Of a DNA stretch of 64,000 bases, positions 1-15,000 are shown in pieces. The notes under the pieces were generated by a model. That model saw only the letters and a program-made list of their open reading frames with translations. It had not been told where the DNA came from and ran no database searches. The first letter of the stretch is position 1. Each line of letters starts with the position of its first letter. Position numbers and translations under genes: made by a program. Origin of the DNA: Colletes latitarsis (taxonomy: Eukaryota; Arthropoda; Insecta; Hymenoptera; Colletidae); contig NC_135140.1 in NCBI RefSeq assembly GCF_051014445.1, forward strand, positions 14,935,501-14,999,500, written 5' to 3'.

Positions 1-3000
1 TCTTACATCGAAGAGTAGACTGAGAAACTGAAGTCTTTCTTTTTAAAGTTCGACAATACATAGCGATTGGAAGTTGTTTCCAAATATAATGCACAATTTT
101 GTTCAAGGTTTGTGCACATCGAAACACATAGGAAAGCTTTTCTACGTTTCGTCGTTCTCTGTAAATCGAGTGTAAGCCTAAAATTGTACCTGTCGCGATG
201 TATCTCTTCGGTTCGATCGACCAGTTGGACGATCCTGTTGCAAATAGGCGCATACCAAGGTAGAAAGAGAAAGTGCATACGATGAAACGTATCGTTATGC
301 TGCACGACGCCGCGATGCAACTTGCCAAGATGACTCACTAAGTAGTTCACGTGTACGTATAGGCGGACCAAGTAGTACGAACACACGTTTGGTCGCACGT
401 GTTGGCAAACGCCGTGGTTCCCGGCATTCACGTGCTTTACACTCGAATATTCGCAATTCTAATTTAACAGTGGCGACATCCGACAAAGTGACATTTCGTG
501 TTACGAGCTCGCCGGTTATCCTCCGAATATTTGTTATTGCACAATGCATCGTGGTTACGCAATGGCGACGAACAATGTATAAAACACAAACCTCTGTCGT
601 CTGACACGGGACTAACGAATACACGAACGTCGAACGATCGATAGTTATTGTCAGCGTGTTAGGTATTTGGTAAATTATTCTTGAAATAATTTGAATTGAT
701 ATCGATCCGAAATTTTATCATAAATTATTATTCAACGGAGTAGGTAATTTTAATAACGAACAGCAAACAATTTTGTACGTAAAAATTACATTCTATTTAC
801 AATTATAGATTAAAATGATCGATAATGTTTTTTAATTTATTTATATTGAATAAGCCTGTGATAAGGATTGAAAAAAATTATGTATCGTTTATTCGTCGAG
901 CGCAGAAAGTGCATAGAAAATTTTTGTCGCGAGCGTTGGAACATTTTCGCGGCTCGATGTATTTACGTGGCTCGTTCAATCGACCGATAACGCGATTTTC
1001 TCTTGCATAATGCCAGGGGCTTATCGTATCACTGACGTTTGCCTTGATGAAGATCTTGGCCGTGGCGATCGTGCCGAATCCGTTTAATATGGCCGAGGAA
1101 GAATCAATGTCGTAACAATGTTCCACAAATTGTAAAAGCCGATGAGTCACGCGAAATGTTTCGCGAAACTAGAATAATTTTGAATATTCTTGACGCAGCT
1201 TTCGCTAGAATAGTTTCGCGACCATCGCCTCGAAATCCTTTGATAAAATTCAGATTACGTTACGTCGAGGCACGGCTTATTGTTAGTAAATATGCACTTG
1301 GAAATTTCAAACAGAAAGCTCGAGAATTTTTTCAGACACAAATTATATATTCTGGTGAGAATGAGAAGTTATAAAGCGAAATACAGCATCGTACGCGGGG
1401 TCGTTTGCAGGAGAAGTTTGTATCTTCGTCTCCCCAGTGTAACTATCGAAGTAAAGGAACGGAATTCCCTCTATTCTCATAAAATGAAAGCTCACCGTCT
1501 GCTACCATCTGTCGCGAGTGTTCATGGATAAATTGGGTCAATCGGTTTCCGATCCTAATCCCGCCAGTGACGCGTCATTCTTATTTATCGTTCCAGTTCT
1601 GAACAATTTCTAACAAAACGTGCATCTGAAAGTTAATTAAAACGAGAGAGATTCTCATATTTCACAATCTTCATTCGAACGTAATCTTCAACTTTCGCGT
1701 TTGTTACGAACGTTCGCTAAAACGAGAAAAATTAGTTACAATACAGAAGAGTCCACAAAATATGGTAGATATTTGGGAAATCGAGGTTTACCGAATGATT
1801 AAAAGTGCTCGTTAATCCTCAGACGATGCATCCATACACACAAATGTCATGTAAATGTTTTCCTCAGATATTTTGGTAGCTTTCTTCATTCGAGTTTTTT
1901 ATATTTTGCCCCATCACGCTGAGAAAAAATGTATGAACCAGTATGGACACCATGAGTACAAAAATTCATTGAAAGTCTAAAATTCATTGAAAAATCTGAT
2001 AATTCACCAAACGTATGTACTAAATATTTATCAGTAGAACTTACAAATCAAGCTACTAATAAATAGGAAAATTAAATTGGTTTGTTGAACTATTCTATTA
2101 GAGAAATGTGACAATAGCTTTTAACACCGCACTCTGCAACACAAACTGATATTCAGGGATCGAAGAAATTATTTTGTTTAAAGTTTCGTCAATTTGTCAT
2201 TATTCCAACACGCGAAATATAATTTAAACGGATAAAATTACTCCGTAAATTAACAAATAATGCAACACTGTACCTGCGTTGTTAGGGATATTACCACTAA
2301 AATGTATATGATCGTTCGTAATAATGTTTTTACGAACGATCTATTGTACGCGCATCCATAATTGCACAAACGACTCTATTCACTATCAGGATGATTCACT
2401 GGACGTATCGTTCCCTCGCGTGAAAATAATGTCGTGCCAATCATGCTACCGCAGAGAGCTTTCTTACTTATTAAATTATTCCTTAGACATTTGAAAAACA
2501 TCTATAGACGCAGCTACTTCGAGAACGACAAACAGCTGTGCATCAGTTATATATTATACGACTATGTTATTCCACGTCACTTTCTAGCGTTTTTCTCGGA
2601 TAAATGCTGCTTAGGTACTTTGTTCATATTGCTTCCATTAACTTAATTCCCCTCTTTGCTAAGTAGAATTTATCGTATTTCGAATCGAAGATGCGAGTGC
2701 AGTGCAGAAAGTGATGTCTATCCGAATACAGCAGATAGGAAAGGGTTGTCACTGTGTCATGAATGCAAACTGGAGCGATTATACTTGTACTTGCACAGCC
2801 TTATGTGAAACGCAGCCCGCAAGTTTCTTCTTTTTCACTTGACTGTCGCGTATGTCGCGTCGAATCGTGAGATCTCTTGAAACACGACAGTGAAATATTG
2901 TGGTTCAAAAAGGAAAACAACACGAATGGATCATTAGATCCATCTCAGTTTAGTTTGATATAGTATTGTATGAGAACGAAGAGCATCGTTGTAGGAAGTT

Positions 3001-3061
3001 TGATCAATTCTTCGAATGGGAAATACTCGTTTAATGACAACCTTGCACTTCCTTTTTACAG
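1..3061. other. Upstream region without a supported gene
   Basis: Only short open frames without recognisable domains occur on either strand. The first coding exon and promoter of fat-spondin probably lie here or further upstream, because the first exon I can place (from 3062) starts after a splice acceptor and has no long upstream frame. A TATAAAA near 576 is a possible but unsupported core promoter. Confidence 0.5.
2310..2341. repeat. Perfect 12-bp inverted repeat
   Basis: GATCGTTCGTAA at 2310-2321 is followed after an 8-base loop by its exact complement at 2330-2341. It could be a hairpin or a palindromic protein-binding site. No larger element boundary is visible around it. Confidence 0.6.
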
Positions 3062-6000
3062 GGGCTAAAATGCTTAAGGGCCGTCCGCAGTTTTTTGTTG
3101 CTGATGGCGGCGATAACGAGCGCAAGTGCATCAAAATGCACCAGACTTATAGACGGGACGACAATGCCACGTTCCAACGCTGATGGGAAGTACCATCTCT
3201 TTGTCACGCTGTTCAACCGAACGGAAATGGTATACTCGTACATGCCCAACACCAGATACACTGGTAAGTATCATTCGATTCCTTCTCTAATGTTTTCCAA
3301 TTCAAAATCGACGTATCTTTTTTTATTCTTCCTTCTTTAGACTTAATCCTATTATTTATTACATTTAATAGGGCACATAATTTTAATTAAATTCAATTTT
3401 TCTAAAATAAGATTATAAATAAGAATATATCATATAAATTTATCGTTTTTCTTATCAAAAATTGCTTCAACTCGAAGTTTGTAAAAAATGGTTAAATGCA
3501 TGTATCGATAACCTTCAAAAGGATACTCCAAAAAATTGAATCACGCTTGATTTGACAGAACAGGACTAGACACCAACGTAATAAACTTTGTTCTGAAAAA
3601 TTGGGGAAACTTTTAATTCTCTTCGCGTCTGCTTCGAATAGTTAGAGGAACTCGTACTCTAGCGTGCAAATTACTTGTTTATTCGAAGACTGCAATTAAT
3701 AGTTTACGCAGCTCTATCTGTTTTCGATTATTAACTCTTCGAGGTACAAATTTTCTAAATAAGTAAAATAAATATTCTTATTCCAATTTATACTTTGGTT
3801 CTCCATAGTGATATTTTTGGAATGTCGTTTACGAATAGGTTAAATAATATTCATCCTATTGGCTACTTTTAGAGTTCGGTTAGTTAGAAAGGATGTTCGA
3901 TGGTCGGTCGAGGAGTGTATATGTAGGAATCAAAGACACGTGGAGCACTTGCGAGAAAGACAAAGGTTGAGCGTGTCCCTCTGTTGGCGAGCGCGAGAGG
4001 TTTTCGACAGCTTGTTTTTCGAGTAAAATTGAAAAAAAGTAAATGGATTTTGCCAAAGGTTCACGGTAGAATGCCCCTTCGAGCCAGTCGAAGCGTGGAA
4101 CGGCGACTATACGCGGCCACTAACGCATGCAAATTCGACGAGTCGGTGAATCAATGTGTTGCGTAATGCTGGCCGCGCGCCAGGCGCCAAACTCTGCGTG
4201 GATGCAGTTCAACGAATGCTCCGAGTGCAACGTCGAAGAACGCGATGAAATCACTGGTGGACAATAGACAGTTCCACGGAGAACAATGAATGACTAATCG
4301 CTTTTGAGGAGATCGCGCGCGAATATTCGAGGAGATTCGCCTGGAAACAACCGAGCATAGTGGTCCAACAATACGCCGTTTAATTGCTGAAAGACGTTAC
4401 AGTATTGTCCGCTTATATGTCGCCGAGTTTGCTCGCTTATATGTCACTGGGGTATCCCCACAGCCAACCTCGACGTTGTCTACGACAGACCTAGGCGTTC
4501 TGAAAAGTTTGCAAAATAAATGATTTTAAAATTAATTAATTCATTTCGAAACAACACCAAAAATGAATCGGTTTCCAAGTCACTGTTATGGTTCGTGTTT
4601 GTTGTTGTTTGACGTTACTATTCGCGAAACATGGAAAGATGTTCGGTACCGAAACCGAAGTCGAAGCACATTTTGTTTTAAACCGCGTCTCATTTTGCAT
4701 CAAGATGCCTCGATTTGAGGAAGAAACTTTTAATCTCCTTTTGTGGCGCGAAAGTAGTTGCAACGCGGTAAAAAGAGACAATAGAACGCGGACAGTAGAG
4801 AATGCGGTTTATGATCATCCCTCAAACCCAGCTCTAGCAAAAGGAGTAATGAATAGGTAAGGATGTGGCGCAAACAGAATTCAGCTTTCCCTCGCTGCAA
4901 TTAAAAGCCTCCATTCTTCAAATTCCGTTCTTACTTCAGACGTGCTATTGAATTCGACAAAAAATAGTATAGCAAGAGGAATTCTTAGGCAAACATTATC
5001 ATCCGAACGAAGAAAATTTTCTTTCGTTAAGATATCATAAGATTACGAGTATCTTTAATTCTTTTAAATTCGAATACTTTATCGTACTAACAAATGTTCC
5101 TTTAAATCGCGTTCTTGCGATAAAATATTTGTTTTCCCTCGTGAGAATCAATGAAGCGCGTGCAACGTTAAAGCGATTGAAAGAAAAACAAACATCGACC
5201 TGCTTGTTACATAATTGTTGCAGGAAAATCGAATAAAATCTCGTGGAGCAACCCGCGCTGTAAAAGCTTCACGAGTCAATTAAACTTTAGAAGCAGTTAA
5301 TTGACAAGAAATGATCGTCCCTTTACAATTTATGGTTACTGAGAAATATCGCGGGCAATTACGTCTCCGTGATGCCATTTTTCTTTCTCTGGCTGATGGA
5401 AAGGTTCCTGCAACGTCGACTTAGACCGTATAACAGTCGTGTTTAATGAAACTTATTGTGAAAGGAAGATAATAAATTAAAAGAAACTAATTTCTCATGA
5501 ACTTTATTGAATTATCGCGGGATAATTAATCGTGCGGCTTTTATAACAATTATAGCTGTTTCAAAACTGTGTGCACACGGTCAGTGGATCCATTTATTGG
5601 AAATAGATATCAATTTAATTATCAAAGTCATGTGAATTGTTTGTAATCGTTGGTTAATTAATAGCATTACATTCCAATTTATATAACAAACATCGTATAA
5701 AAATTCTTCCTCGATTTGTTATATCGCTGCTATTATTTATTAAATGTAAAACACCTCGAAGAAATCATTAATGAACTGTTAGATGCTCGAGTTAAATTAA
5801 ATACCTGTTCAAATTTTTTTCATCGCGCGATCGAACCGTTGAGCTGTTTCCAACTTGAAAAAGAAACGAGTAAAGAACGAAAATGGAGTCCTTGTAGTGC
5901 ACGCGGAAGGGAGGGGAACCGTGGTTGTAAAAAAAGTCGGTGAAAAACGGCAGAACAAAAAATCGAACGAAAATGGAAGGAATAAAGTCTGGTGAATAAA

Positions 6001-9000
6001 AAAAAAAAAAAAACAGGGGAGGCAAGAACTCGCATTATCCGGAATTCGATTAAACCTGCTCGTGCAGACAACAAATCTCCGTGATTTACGTTCGAAGGGC
6101 TTCTAAAGACGTAAACGGAGAGGCGATCAAGCAGCGTGACAACTAAATTCACGAGACACTGCACCGAGTGCAAGCTTTATTGGATCGATTTTCAACTTGG
6201 TAGATTCTGTAGATACTTTTTAACAAACGCCCGCCATTACTTTCTTTCTTTAATCCCGCGATGATAATATTCGAGCAGAGCTTTAGTTTTCTCGACTTTA
6301 TAGACAGCGAAGTGTTACGCGATGGCAATATATATTTTACTTGACGTTGTTTGTAGACGACAAAATATTTTGGAAAAATTGAGACGTCAGATAGGGATTT
6401 ATTCTTTCCAAAAAAAAATTTATTCGATACCAAAGATGTCGTCATATCGAACTTTTTTCTAGGTAGATATGCACGAAGGTCGCTAGTGTTTTTCTAGTGA
6501 CGCCCCATGTTTTTTTGTTTATCGACTGATAGCAGTTCTTAAGACAAGGTCAATTAAGGTCATGGAAAAGCGATTACGTAATAAAGTTACTTCGTTTAGA
6601 CGTTATGTTTGAAAAGATTACATCAGTAGTTAATTGAAACTTGTAATAACAAAATATAACGATATGAAAGAATATCAACTGTTAAAAAATCCTAAAATAA
6701 CTATTATCTTTTCCAAATCTTTTCTAAGCGAAATACAAGTTCGTGTTTTCATAATATTCTAGATCAATGGTTTACCTCGACTCGAGCTTAAATATAAGAG
6801 CATTATAGCAATATACATTAATCTTCCAAGTTTAGAGGGAACACCATAATGGCGCCACGAGTAATTAAACAGCATCGTCTTAAATAAGATCTTTTTTTCG
6901 ATGCGCAGTTAAAAATTCGACGAGGCTGAGTTTCTTTCCTTTCGTTTCTATTTACTGGCGTGGGAAACACGATACCCAGACGAAGGTTTTAGTTAACTCT
7001 GTTTCCCCCCCCATTTTTTTTTTGCGGTTAATTCTTCTAATTCAGGGTTATGGGAATGATCGTGGGAGGTCATGCGTCACTATTTACTGACGCAACTCTG
7101 ACTTTCAATGGGTGTTATGCTTGAACACGCGCGCGTCCAGATTTATTTTACATCAAATGAACAATTCGTGGCCTTTGCAATTTTTCTTTAAAATTGATAA
7201 AATTGGAGAAAGAAGAAGGTGACCTTGAAATGACCTTCAAAACACCGAGGCATTAAGAAACTAATAGTGTGACTTTAAAGCCATGGAACACGAGATATTT
7301 CGTTGAATATTTTTACACGCAGAGAACAAAAATATTATGTATGTATTACGTGGATTCAGTCTGAATAAACGAAACGTACAAAAAGAAGTCACTTAAACCA
7401 GATTTCGATTTCCGCGTGAAAAATATTTACCATGGGCGTTAAGTAGAAGCTGAATATTCAAGGTAGACGCAGTTTGCGAAGACCCATAATACTGGAAGCC
7501 ATAAATGCTCTAAACACCTGCGTGTTACGACCCTGGTTATAGACACGCGAGTCGAAGTAAAACCGACTGGAAAGGCTGGAACGTTTCTTTCATCCACAGA
7601 ACGTCTGAAAGGTCGTTAAATTCCCACGTGTTACCAATTTTTCGATCTCTCAAAACTAAATACTTTCCTCGATATTTCATATTTTTCAGGACCTCGATTC
7701 AATTTTCATTTCACGATCTGTTTTTCGGTTTTTCAATTTATCGTTATACTTAATTTTGTGTTCTTTCGATCTCCGAATTTTTCATTGTTCCACGTTTCGA
7801 ATTTATATTTGCGTTATGAGGCTCACAGAGCCGCACTGCAGACAAATAACGCGGATCTGAATATAATGGCTTTTAAACGCCATCGAAAAAATCGTGCTCG
7901 CCTCCAATATTTCACCGGTTTCAGCGTACATCGTGTTTAATCCAAGTTATAAATAGCGAGCGACAGAGCGATCTTCCATATTTCTATTTTAGACACACGA
8001 ATATTCCTTCGATAGATGGGGATTATACAAGCACGAGCTGCTGTCTAGATTATATAAAAAAATCCCATAAATCGTGAAAAAGTTTATTAAAATAATTGGT
8101 AGATCTTTAAATCTTTAGATCTCCGTAAATCTTTCTCTGTGTATCTTTAGAAAATTTTTAATGTTCTTTTGGTAATTTCTGCTACGATAAATAGACAAAA
8201 TATTTATCTACATAATTAACTAAACATTACAGTTATTAAGGAATACTAAAACTTCTATATATGTAATATAGTAAAAGTTTATATACTAGAAAGTTTACTT
8301 TCCCACACGAGATTCTAAATGTTTATTTTCCATGGTTATATGTAAATTTGCGTTAACAAAATATACTGCAACACGTATGAATAAAACAAGCGATCGATTA
8401 TACGTTACAACGTTATTGAATGCATGATAAAATAATTGTCAATGGAATAAATAATCGCTGAATCTGATCGCTGAAAATATAACCATTTTAATTCAAACGT
8501 TAGCAAAATGGAACAATTCTTTTGAATAATTTATGATACGGGGATAAAGAAACGTTGTATACTGTTTAGCATTTGAAAAGGGTCGTATAAATCATAACCC
8601 TTCGATCTTTTTATTATGTATATGCGGAGCGGGAAAAATTTAAATCCAGCTCTGATGGTCTTTATGAGTCTTATAAAATAAAATATATTAGGTACAAAAT
8701 GGAGTAGAGTGGAAATTCTCGTTTTAGTAACCGCGCAAGCAGACAGTACTGGAGTAATACCACGGAGGTTCACAAGGTTTCTAATATCCAGCGGACCAGA
8801 AAATGAAGATGACGCAGTAAATGGCGGCGTTTTCGATCTCCAAGACGAGTCGTTGACAAGGTTCTCCGAAGTTTGTCCAAACGCCGTGGTGGAGACCTCA
8901 AAGGTACCAAAAGAGGAAATTTCCGTAGCTTGGACCAGCCCTTCCGAAGGTAGCGGATGCATATTTATCAGGTAAAAGGATATTTTAATAACAAACGTGA

Positions 9001-12000
9001 AAAATAATAAATAGCTCGTAAATTACAAATCGTACAACGAATTTATAAGAAAAATCGACAGGGGGTAGGTGTCTAAATTTTTCGGCGAAAAAAAAAACTC
9101 AAATCGTTCTAGAAAAATTATTTTCAGTTGCGGGGGTCAATTACAATCATTTTTGGTGAATAGACATACCCCCGAAATCCTAACCATTTTCGAGAAAAAA
9201 ATTCATTACCGAAAATTTCATGTCTGACCATAGCGTTGATATGTTTCACTGAAATTTCATGCGTATCTTTAAAACATCATAACTTCTGAACGGATTGGAC
9301 GATTTTAATGTTTAAAAAAGCAAATTACGCGTATTTTAGTGGAGAATATGTAGAAATCGCAAAAATATTCGAAAAGTTGATCCTTGACCCCGCAAAATGA
9401 GGAAAACCCCATAAAAATGGTCCAATTTTCAAACAGCCATAATTCCTACAATTGTGAATATATTTCAATGAAACTTTTTTCTGAAGTAGAGCTCATGGGT
9501 ACCTACAAAAAAGTATTAAACAATATTTCCCTACAGCATCAAACAAAATTATTAAAAATCAAAAACGATTTTTCATGAAAAATCGACGGGGGGTAGGTGT
9601 AGAAATTTTTCGGCGGAATTAAAAAATTTCAAATCGGTCTGAAAATATTATTTTTGGATGCAGGGGTCAAGTACAATCATTTTTCAATCAAGGTGGCTTA
9701 AAGTTTTTGAACATTGATGGGCTAATAAACTCTCGCAGACGCGGGATCAATAACGTGTGCCCTTTTGCTTTTTCTTGGAGCACAGGGCAACGATATTGGA
9801 AACGCCGGATACATGGTACATGGATGATTCGAACTTAGTTCTGAAAATATGTCAAGACTCGAAAGCTGAGGCGGACGATCAGGGACCAGTGTTGGAAACT
9901 TGCTGTACCTGTGACGAGGCGAAGTACGAAGTTACTTTCGAGGGACTTTGGTCCAGGAATACCCACCCCAAGGCGCGTAAGAGTTTGTCAAATAAAATCG
10001 ACAGACGGAAAGGCATTGAACTTTGCTATCGATTTCGTCTATTGAGCAACAGTGTACCTAATATATCGAATGTGTCAGTTTTTTTTTTTTATTTTTGCTG
10101 CTCGAATTATTTCAACCCTTCACATTAAGTCCTTTAAGACATTTTCTAAATTGAAATGCTATTTAATAAAGAATTTTCAGATTAAAATATGAGTTTTTCT
10201 AGACATTGGAAATTTTATTTAAAAAAATTTTTCAAACAGGACTTTCCTAGCAAAGGATGGCTGATTCGATTCTCAGACGTGATTGGAGCTTCTCACACGG
10301 TAGATTACAGATTTTGGAAATACAACGGCATGGCCAGTGCTGGTTTGCGACAAGTAGCTGAGCTTGGATCAACCAGAAGATTGGAATCGGAATTAAAAGA
10401 CCAAGTAATTGTTCTTTCTAAATCTATCTGTATTAATTAACAATATATCACAACCTCCTATAATATCGTACTATAAACGATATATAACGTTATGTAACGC
10501 AATAAATAATAATAATGAAAACAATACGTGTTTATTGCACCAGGATACAAGTGATGAAAATATGAATTCAATAATCTGTAACAAAGTGATCTTGAAATTG
10601 ACTTGAAACTTTCACGAATGGGAACAACTAAATTAATATCGATGGTTGATGTTTAGATATTCTTTTCATTTTAGAGCGAGCATATCAGAACGATCATCAA
10701 AGCCAGAGGAATAAGTTACCCTAACGTTACTGGCAAAACTTTTGCAGTATTTCGCGTTGACCGGAAGCACCATCTCATGTCTTTGGTATCTATGCTTGGT
10801 AAGACTATTTTTGTCACTTATGCTCCTAACTAAACTTGCTATAATTTACAATAAAAATTTAGAAGAAATTTCAACCATTGGTACCGTGAGATATTTTTAC
10901 ACCCCAACGACTACTTTAATTTATTCGTAAATTATATTGTGATCTATTATTTTTTTGTGACCACGTGCATATAATAAGGAAATCTCTGTTTTTTAAAATA
11001 CTAGTTGAAGGTAATCGACTGATAAAACTTTTGGGATGTGAAAAATCATTTTATAGATCCTTCGCCGGACTGGATAGTCGGTGTCTCGGGTTTAGAATTG
11101 TGTCAGGATGATTGTACTTGGATAGAGCACAAGGAACTCAATCTCTATCCTTACGATGCGGGCACCGACGACGGAATCACGTATTTAGTGAGTATAAATT
11201 TATTTCGATGTAAAAATGTCCTCTGAAATATTCTAATTGGAGTTCGCGAATAGAATACGTGGTTGGAAAATTATTTTTTGGGGGAAAATGGTAGAAAAAC
11301 TACGAAAAAAAGCGTATGCAACGAGCAAACAAAATATGGCGGCGACGGTTAGCGATAAATGTGTTTCCCGTTTGAGAAATAAAAATGGCTCGAACTATTG
11401 GGATATCCTTCGACGCGCGGAGAACAAAATGAACGTTGACTGTCGGCTGCAGAGAATCGCATAATAAATTTGACGGGAGGCTTCCACCCTAACAATTGAC
11501 AATAGGTCGCGTGAAAATCGCTGACGACGTCGAAGGCTTCTCCTTCCGGTTCTGAAAAGCGCACCATTTCACAGCCAGTTTCTCCTCGACAGATACGGAC
11601 GAAATGTTGAAACGCTGGCGGCATTGTAACAGAACTTTCAGGACATTAGTTTAGAACGTATAAAAACACCATGCTTTTAATAATAAAAATTTCTAACCGA
11701 ACATTTTTAAATTCCTCAATTGTCAACTTTTCTTTTTGAAAATATGATTGATTCTCCCTTTCCTTAGAATCAAATAATTTAAAATAAATCTCGAGTTATT
11801 AATATTTACAGACTTCCAATAATTAAAAATAAAGAAAATTACAAAGAGAAAAAGGGTTTTAAATAGCCCCGAATGTAAAATTAAAAGTGTTTAGCCACGA
11901 AATAACGAGGTAATCTAGTTACTAAATATTTGGGATATCAAAATAACAATCCCCGGGTGTTCATAGTCGCCAGATTCGCCAAGGGACGAACAAGAGCCTA

Positions 12001-15000
12001 TCAGACGCATAACTTCGACGTATCCAAACGATTCAAGGTCTCCCTTTTACGATCCTTTCGGTTTGGGCATGAAGCCCCTGGCCAAACTATACTTAAACCG
12101 ACAGAGGCTCTACGAGAAGACTTGCGTCGGCACCCCAAAGGATGCTGTTGACACAGGTGTTACTTCTCCCCCGGAAACTAATCGCAAACATAGCAAGTAT
12201 TGCTTCTTTATTGTTTTATTTTACCTTCTAGACGTGATCATGGGGACCAAAATTAAGGAAAGAGTCTCTTGTAAAAAAAAATATTTATTAGAAATTCCGA
12301 ATTTTATGAAAGGTTCCAAACTATTTTTCTTTGAATTCGCAACGTGGAAAACGACGTCGACAAATTCCGCAATGTTATTTTAAAATCACCGTGTACACAT
12401 AAAGCGTATTCGTTTGGGAATATCACTTCCTCTTTGGGGTCTCCATGTCACGGGTTGTTTGCTTAATCGCTGTAAGAGATGTTCAAGCTGACTTCGATCG
12501 AAGGAAACTGAGGTAAACAAAGCACGAAAATAGTATCGCTTTCTCATGCGATTGTTTGTTTATCGAAATTGGATACTGACGAGTCGTGAGCGATTCTTGC
12601 CCACGTTTAATGAAATCTGGTTTCACACAAAACGATAAGAATCAATTAATGGTACTTGTCGTTCAATTTATATAATTGAGACAATTAAAAATATTGTGGC
12701 AAAATTAAATGAAATTGCTCACTGCTCGAACTATTCATTTTTAAATTTATTTTTTATTCTTTCGAACGCTTACTTTAAAATGTAATTAGATAATAATTAG
12801 ACTCTGTAGCATGGTAGATTATTTAATATTAATTCAGAAATTATCATGTCACAAAACATCACTCAGAATTTTCATTCTATTTGTTCACATTATTATTTCA
12901 ATATTAATAACTACTCATAAATAGTGTAACAAAACTAACATACTATTATTATTATTATTTATATTTGTATTATTATTATTGAACGTTTTTATTACGCACA
13001 TATTAAGGTAAATACACATATACATACATATATAAATGTCACAAAGGTCAAGTATACAAATGGGCAAGAAACAAGGTACAGCCAAAAATGATGTTACTGA
13101 AACCAAACCTCAACTACTTGTTCTTAAACTAAAATAGAAAGTAAGAAAAAACATCGAAGTCCCTCCAATGGTGAAAACCATATACAAAATGGGTAACTAG
13201 AAATTATAGATAAGAGGGTAGAAATAATACTAGCAAATGATAAGTAAATTAGATTAAATTAAGTAGAAGCATGCCAAGATGGCGAATAAACTTTCATTTT
13301 CTTTTACATCCAGTATAAAGTCTAGACGTCCTAGCCTCGCGTCATAAACAATTTATAAAGTCAATTAAATTCAATGCTATAAGTCATTAATATCCTTTCC
13401 GAAGTTGTTCTGGGTTGTTTAATCAAAACTAATCGTTAAACAAAATAATTAAAAAATGGTACACCTTGATGGACAAAAAATTAAATCAAGATTACAACCT
13501 GTGCGAATTTATAAATTGTTCCAAGTGGAGGTGATTACACAGGGGGTGCAGAGCAACACCAATTGTCTCGCTACGAGGGGCACAAAATTTATGCTTGACA
13601 AATAATATAATTTCTGACATACGCAGAAGCCTGTCAGACGACGTCATGGGGTTCTTGGGGTGCTTGTTCCGTGACTTGTGGTCGTGGAAACCAGCTCAGA
13701 CAAAGAAAGTTCAAAGACGAAGTCGCTGCGACGCTGTACAAATGCAACGCCAACGTGACCGACAGGGCAACGTGTTATGGCTCAAGTCCTCATTGGTGAT
13801 TATTATGATTCTTTTTTATATTAACGTAATATCTTCATGAGAGTATGATCAATGGATTGGCGAGGTTTTCCCGATGAAAATGAGTATAAACACGACTTTA
13901 TTCGGACTATTTTTAATTATATGTATTGCATGGAGAAAGAAAGATCGGTCCTTCGTTAAAGGACATGTAATATCATCGGTAAGTAGAATGTATCGTCTGG
14001 AGATTGTTGTACACGCTTCGTTTCTTATTCCCGGTTATTAACTCTAGCCAGGTATAATTTTTCTTTGTCCGTACAATAGTTAAAATTCTACAAACAATAA
14101 ACATAGTCCGAATGTGACCGTGTTTGGACTCATTTTCATCGGGAAAACCTCGCCAATCCATTGCTAATATTCTCATAAAGGTATCGTCGTATTGTAGTAG
14201 CAAAGCAGGACCCTTGAAAGCTCTCCTGGACACCGACATGTGCGCCCTGGAAAAGTGGAGCGACTGGAGTTCCTGCACGACAACCTGTGGCCCGGGTCAA
14301 AAGACGAGATCGACGAATTTCCGCGAGAAGAAGCATCGCAAACAGTGCAGAGCCATTCCTGACGGACCAGAACTTCAGCAGACAATCGACTGTGATAATC
14401 CTCCGTGTTTAGACGACGATGGGGATGAGGTAAGAGAACCGTCTACTTAGGAGGACGACAATGATAGGAATCAGGACAATGGCGACGGGGAAGATTACGA
14501 GGGAGAGGAACCGGCGATGGAGGTAACCGAGGAATGGATGCAGGTACAGAACCTCTCGGAGTTTACGACAACTTCTTGCTAATTGTCACGTAACAACGGC
14601 TTACGCGTTGCAACACACGTGCATCTTTATGGCAATAACACCTTGGCTGACGTCATCAGACGAATCGTGCAACTAGGCTAGAATGATGTTCAAATCTAAT
14701 GAGAATTTTACATTTAACCCTTCGCTGGATTAAATATTTTCAGCTTTGTGCTCAAAAATCACAAAATGATTTTTCAAAATTATAAGTCTCTAAAAAGTAA
14801 AATGACGGGAATCATTTATATCAGGGGTGAGGGATTCGACGGCCCTTCTGCTTCACTTTATTTCTTTGTTATTGTTTCGACAAATGCATTGATAAAAAAG
14901 TTGAGCTATAATTATTACATGGGAATTGATGTAACAAGTGAATTTCCACTATTTCTTGTCGTTTATCGTTTTATTTGTTCTAACAGTGCTTCCGTTCGAT

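Noticed and set aside
3..624. Overlapping 70-142 codon open frames on both strands near the left edge
   Set aside because: No domain, no splice partner and strong mutual overlap; more likely chance frames in a less AT-rich patch.
4588..4860. A 90-codon plus-strand frame in the large spondin intron
   Set aside because: It lies between proven exons, shows no domain, and overlaps an equally long antisense frame.
12915..13106. Asn-rich minus-strand frame near 13 kb
   Set aside because: It is produced by a TTA/ATT microsatellite in an intron and is not a gene.
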